From positions 66,951 through 83,118 of the forward strand of contig DIHO01000007.1 of NCBI GenBank assembly GCA_002420185.1: a stretch of DNA of 16,168 nt, read 5' to 3'. Each line of letters begins with the position of its first letter. Position 1 is the stretch's first letter. Both the position numbers and the translations under genes were made by a program. This DNA is from Opitutales bacterium UBA5694. GTDB lineage: Bacteria > Verrucomicrobiota > Verrucomicrobiia > Opitutales > Opitutaceae. Positions 14,501-16,168 of the stretch are shown here, piece after piece. Below the pieces are notes generated by a model, which was not told the DNA's origin, searched no databases, and saw nothing but the letters and a program-made list of their open reading frames with translations.

Positions 14501-15310
14501 GCCGCCCGCCAGCGGGACAAAGAGGCCGGACAGAACTCGTTTTTCGATATACTGCAGGAAGACACTGCGCAAAAAGGAAATAGGAATGCCGATGGACCAC
14601 GAGAAATCGATATAAGCAAACAGTTTCCGCAGCAGGAGATGCTCAAATACGAAAAGGAGCTGCTCGGGTTTTACGTTTCCGGGCATCCACTCGACGACTA
14701 CAAAGGAATTGCGGAAGCACTTACCAATTTCGAGATCGACAAGATGGACCAACTCGGCGACCGGGTTGAGTTTCAAATCTGCGGGGTGGCATCGGGCGTA
14801 ACCAAAAAACTGGCCCGAAAGGACAATCGGCCTTGGGCCTTTTTCAATGTGGGAACCCTCAAGGGTACCGTCCTGATGAATTGCTACGCGGACGCATTCG
14901 GCGAGTACGGACACAATCTCGAGAATGAGAAACTCGTGCTCGTTAAGGGGAGTGTGTTTCGTAACGAAGAAGGCGTTCGCTTAAGCGTGTCGGAAATCTA
15001 CCCGCTGGAAACCAGCTTAGCTGACCAGGTAAAACATATCACTTGGATCCTCGACCCAAAGGGTGACACCGAACGATTTTTCTACGAATATCGGGAGGCT
15101 TTGGACACAAATCGAGGCAGTACAACGAGCGATATCGCTTTCCGAATGGATTCGGAGTCGATCGTCGCTGCAACCACCGCTTCCTCTCTTCGCTGGAAGG
15201 TTAATCCGAAAGGATGGATTAAACTTCGCAGTTCAACTGCTGTCATTGGTTGCGTTATACAAACCGGGCCTGTCGAGCTAAAGAAAAAGGAAAGACGTTG
15301 GAAGCGGTGA
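11525..15310 (+). CDS. dnaE: DNA polymerase III subunit alpha
   Basis: DnaE is the polymerase subunit of the replicative holoenzyme. The 1261-residue protein has, in order, a PHP domain (about 7-300), palm, thumb and fingers (about 395-880), a helix-hairpin-helix region (about 930-970), an internal clamp-binding motif QNSFFD at 1003-1008, an OB fold (about 1070-1150, after LLGFYVSGHPLDDY) and a C-terminal domain. Palm aspartates D487 and D489 in PDFDIDF and D637 in KMDFLGLKTL are present. PHP metal-ligand positions all keep binding residues: H11, H13, D20, H45, E70, H114, C164, D232 and H234. It exceeds E. coli DnaE (1160) mainly through a lysine-rich insertion near 318-370 and another near 76-110. 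ATG 11525 fits the family start; no ribosome binding site is seen. The 194 bases upstream show no gene. Confidence 0.97.
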   Translation: MSASGPFVHLHNHTHYSLLDGCAKPARAAARAKELGMPALAMTDHGNLFGAIDFYRSCKKGDIKPLIGCELYYVNDHKQNERPRRERKRTDDIGDIPEDYVPSPEDFPKFQIHHKGVIAKDFEGYQNLCNLVSDAHLNGVYYKPRTDIDKLAQYSKGLIGFSGCINGVAAQYLIYGDEANARRVTADFVDIFGKENYFIELQDHGMPVQRRIIPGLLKLAKEFDLKVICTNDSHYVYKEDSDPHDALLCIQTGKVISDPNRMKYPSQEFYIKSREEMYEIFKEVPETLENTVHVAEMCDLKIPFEENHYPVFEAPVELRSFKQDPDNFDRILDIYEIEKTKVNQQDGKDEVCKLNKKQRKELKANGTLLLELCKRGLLERYGVDYDDRAAYTPKNGLREDFADFLCNQLDYQIAIIAGTGFTDYFLIVWDFINFARNEGIPVGPGRGSGAGCIVAYVLKITDIDPLRFGLLFERMLNLERVSPPDFDIDFCMRRREDVVNFVREKYGADSVANIITYGTFGAKMVIRDMARVNDVPFAEADKLAKMIPDELNISLEDSVKKSKELREEIGRNPVAKKIVEQGYIIEGMVRNTGKHACGIIIGDQPIQNLVPVTLQEGDLTTQYAKGPAEDLGLLKMDFLGLKTLTVISDAETSVRRLEEMADFDIEKITLEDDKTFEILNQGKTVGVFQLESTGMQSLCKQIGLSSFEEIIALVALYRPGPMQFIPQFIRGKKDASTIEIPHPLLKELVGETYGVMVYQEQVMEAARIIAGYTLGGADILRRAMGKKIASVMEAQKEVFVEGAEKTHGMSRKMALGIFTILEKFAAYGFNKSHSAAYAMLSYRTAYLKANYPVDFMAAVLSSEQGNADKVAHFIDESEAMDIRVLSPDINTSLRSFTPVVDDPVDAAEGRPGSIRFGLGAIKGVGDAAAIKIIEEREANGSFQDFDEFLERMDSKAVNRRVLECLVKTGAFDFSLEPRGAIFHRLEEAINYAAARQRDKEAGQNSFFDILQEDTAQKGNRNADGPREIDISKQFPQQEMLKYEKELLGFYVSGHPLDDYKGIAEALTNFEIDKMDQLGDRVEFQICGVASGVTKKLARKDNRPWAFFNVGTLKGTVLMNCYADAFGEYGHNLENEKLVLVKGSVFRNEEGVRLSVSEIYPLETSLADQVKHITWILDPKGDTERFFYEYREALDTNRGSTTSDIAFRMDSESIVAATTASSLRWKVNPKGWIKLRSSTAVIGCVIQTGPVELKKKERRWKR

Positions 15311-15654
15311 CCATGAAGCATCGCGGGGGTTCTCCGAATTGAGTCAGCCGACTATCACCGAACACAAACAAAACAATCGTAAAACAAGCAATATGCCAGT
15401 TCTATTTTAGAGTGGCAATCGGTTTGTGCCGCCGTAGCTTCAGCTAAGGATTGAGACCGCCCGCTTCCTCAAAAGACGGTGGAGATTTTGACTTGGCGAC
15501 GCTCGTTCTCCGCGATTCGCCGAGCTGTCGAGCACTACCTTTGCGAATTTTCAAAAAATGCGTTATCTGGCTTTGAGTTGCCTGTGCAGCATGGGGCAAA
15601 CAACAGCCCTAACGACTTAGAGGCTAACCACATCGGTCTAACCGTACGCCTCAA
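15311..15654. other. Intergenic stretch without a convincing gene
   Basis: The 344 bases between dnaE and the AsmA-like gene hold no strong coding signal, tRNA, or clear terminator. The only sizeable frame is a 60-codon plus-strand ORF from GTG 15479 to TAG 15656-15658, which would overlap the convergent AsmA-like stop by four bases. Its ending HIGLTVRLN vaguely resembles a terminal beta-strand of an outer-membrane barrel, but the rest is unrecognisable, so it is not called as a gene. Confidence 0.4.
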
Positions 15655-16168
15655 TTAGTTATCACCGTTCACCTTACTTTTTAGACCTTTCAATAATCCG
15701 CCCAACCCCTTTTGAGAGCCCTCTCCAATGCTCTTCAGCTGATCGCGAATAACCCTCCCTGACTGGCCGATAGAGGAGACGATCACCCCATTAATCGCCC
15801 GGAATACAATCCTCATCGTCTCACCAAACGTAATCCCACCATCATCCGCTCCGATATCCTTTAATTCGATATCCGGCAATGGAATCATGAGAGCCTGTCC
15901 TCCGAATAACTTGTTCGACACCTTAAATTTGCCACCAGTGATGCGAAGCAAGTCAATCTGCACATTTTTAGAGGAAACTTTCCCATCAACGTCAGTTTCC
16001 GCTTCGCTTCCGCCCGTGAAAGCTTCGATATTCTCGAGAATCGTACTGATGTTACTGTTTGTTGGGTTCAATCCTGATTCAAATATGAACTCAGGTGCGT
16101 CGATGATAATCTCGTAAATCACAATCTTGTCTGACAAAACCGACATGGGTTGCAATTTCATGTTGAAA
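15655..16168 (-). CDS. AsmA-like (AsmA/DUF748-type) protein, C-terminal part
   Basis: The frame is open from the window's right edge to TAA at 15657-15655, and a methionine at 16161 is probably internal because codons continue upstream (Phe-Asn before Met). About 170 residues are visible. The segment LSDKIVIYEIIIDAPEF, followed by E and then N-x-x-I-L-E-N-I, is typical of AsmA-like periplasmic repeat proteins, which are anchored in the inner membrane and linked in other bacteria to outer-membrane assembly or phospholipid transport. Later segments IDLLRITGGKFKV and IPLPDIELKDIG fit the same beta-rich fold. The C-terminus (GLGGLLKGLKSKVNGDN) is glycine- and lysine-rich. The N-terminal membrane anchor lies outside the window, so the exact subfamily is uncertain. 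Confidence 0.75.
   Translation of the reverse strand, partial: FNMKLQPMSVLSDKIVIYEIIIDAPEFIFESGLNPTNSNISTILENIEAFTGGSEAETDVDGKVSSKNVQIDLLRITGGKFKVSNKLFGGQALMIPLPDIELKDIGADDGGITFGETMRIVFRAINGVIVSSIGQSGRVIRDQLKSIGEGSQKGLGGLLKGLKSKVNGDN

Noticed and set aside
14198..14914. Minus-strand open frame of 238 codons opposite the dnaE 3' half
   Set aside because: A shadow of dnaE; the plus-strand frame holds the conserved clamp-binding and OB-fold segments.
15430..15475. GC-rich segment CCGCCGTAGCTTCAGCTAAGG as a dispersed repeat
   Set aside because: It faintly resembles GC-rich intergenic repeats seen in some Verrucomicrobiota, but it occurs once here and cannot be judged without the rest of the genome.
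1..16168. CRISPR arrays, insertion sequences, integrases, tRNA/rRNA genes, toxin-antitoxin or defence genes
   Set aside because: I looked for regularly spaced repeats, transposase or integrase motifs, terminal inverted repeats, cloverleaf-like segments and defence-domain motifs in genes and gaps and saw none that hold up.

Overview
The window is a mostly ordinary stretch of housekeeping genes from a Gram-negative-type bacterium. The best guess is Verrucomicrobiota, class Opitutia (Puniceicoccales/Opitutales-like). That rests on the gene mix: RNase HII and RNase HIII side by side, a menaquinone gene (menA), zinc-free type B L31 and L36, a DUF1015 protein, an AsmA-like protein, a DnaE with lineage-type insertions, weak or absent Shine-Dalgarno sites, and an S1 sulfatase relic of the kind abundant in marine Verrucomicrobiota. 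This is inference; there is no rRNA in the window to confirm it.

Layout. 1-305: 3' end of a thioredoxin gene (+) with a clear intrinsic terminator. 325-3779: a block on the minus strand, read right to left as yqgE/algH, rpmJ, rpmE, terminator, DUF1015, menA. 3876-5133: nif3-like and aroQ on the plus strand, divergent from yqgE. 5134-6226: a poorly coding stretch holding a possible decayed gene (minus) and two small unknown ORFs (plus), the second a two-helix membrane protein. 6227-8211: rnhC then rnhB on the minus strand. 8323-9441: mutY on the plus strand, convergent with rpsU (9489-9686, minus). 9813-11330: a clear sulfatase pseudogene (minus) with at least five frame changes, three in-frame stops and two lost metal-ligand aspartates. 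11525-15310: dnaE, the replicative polymerase alpha subunit, with an apparently complete PHP metal site. 15311-15654: a gap with no convincing gene. 15655-16168: the C-terminal end of an AsmA-like protein (minus), cut by the window edge.

Functional themes. Genome maintenance is well represented: dnaE copies DNA, mutY removes A opposite 8-oxoG, and rnhB/rnhC remove RNA from DNA. Translation is represented by L31, L36 and S21. Metabolism is represented by aroQ (shikimate pathway, which through chorismate feeds menaquinone synthesis) and menA (menaquinone prenylation). I did not find a defence island, CRISPR array, intact mobile element, tRNA or rRNA, and I see no convincing new system. The items most worth a second look are the sulfatase relic, the possible decayed gene at 5152-5643, the small membrane protein locus, the ATGA-overlapping small ORF before rnhB, and the intact PHP site of DnaE.
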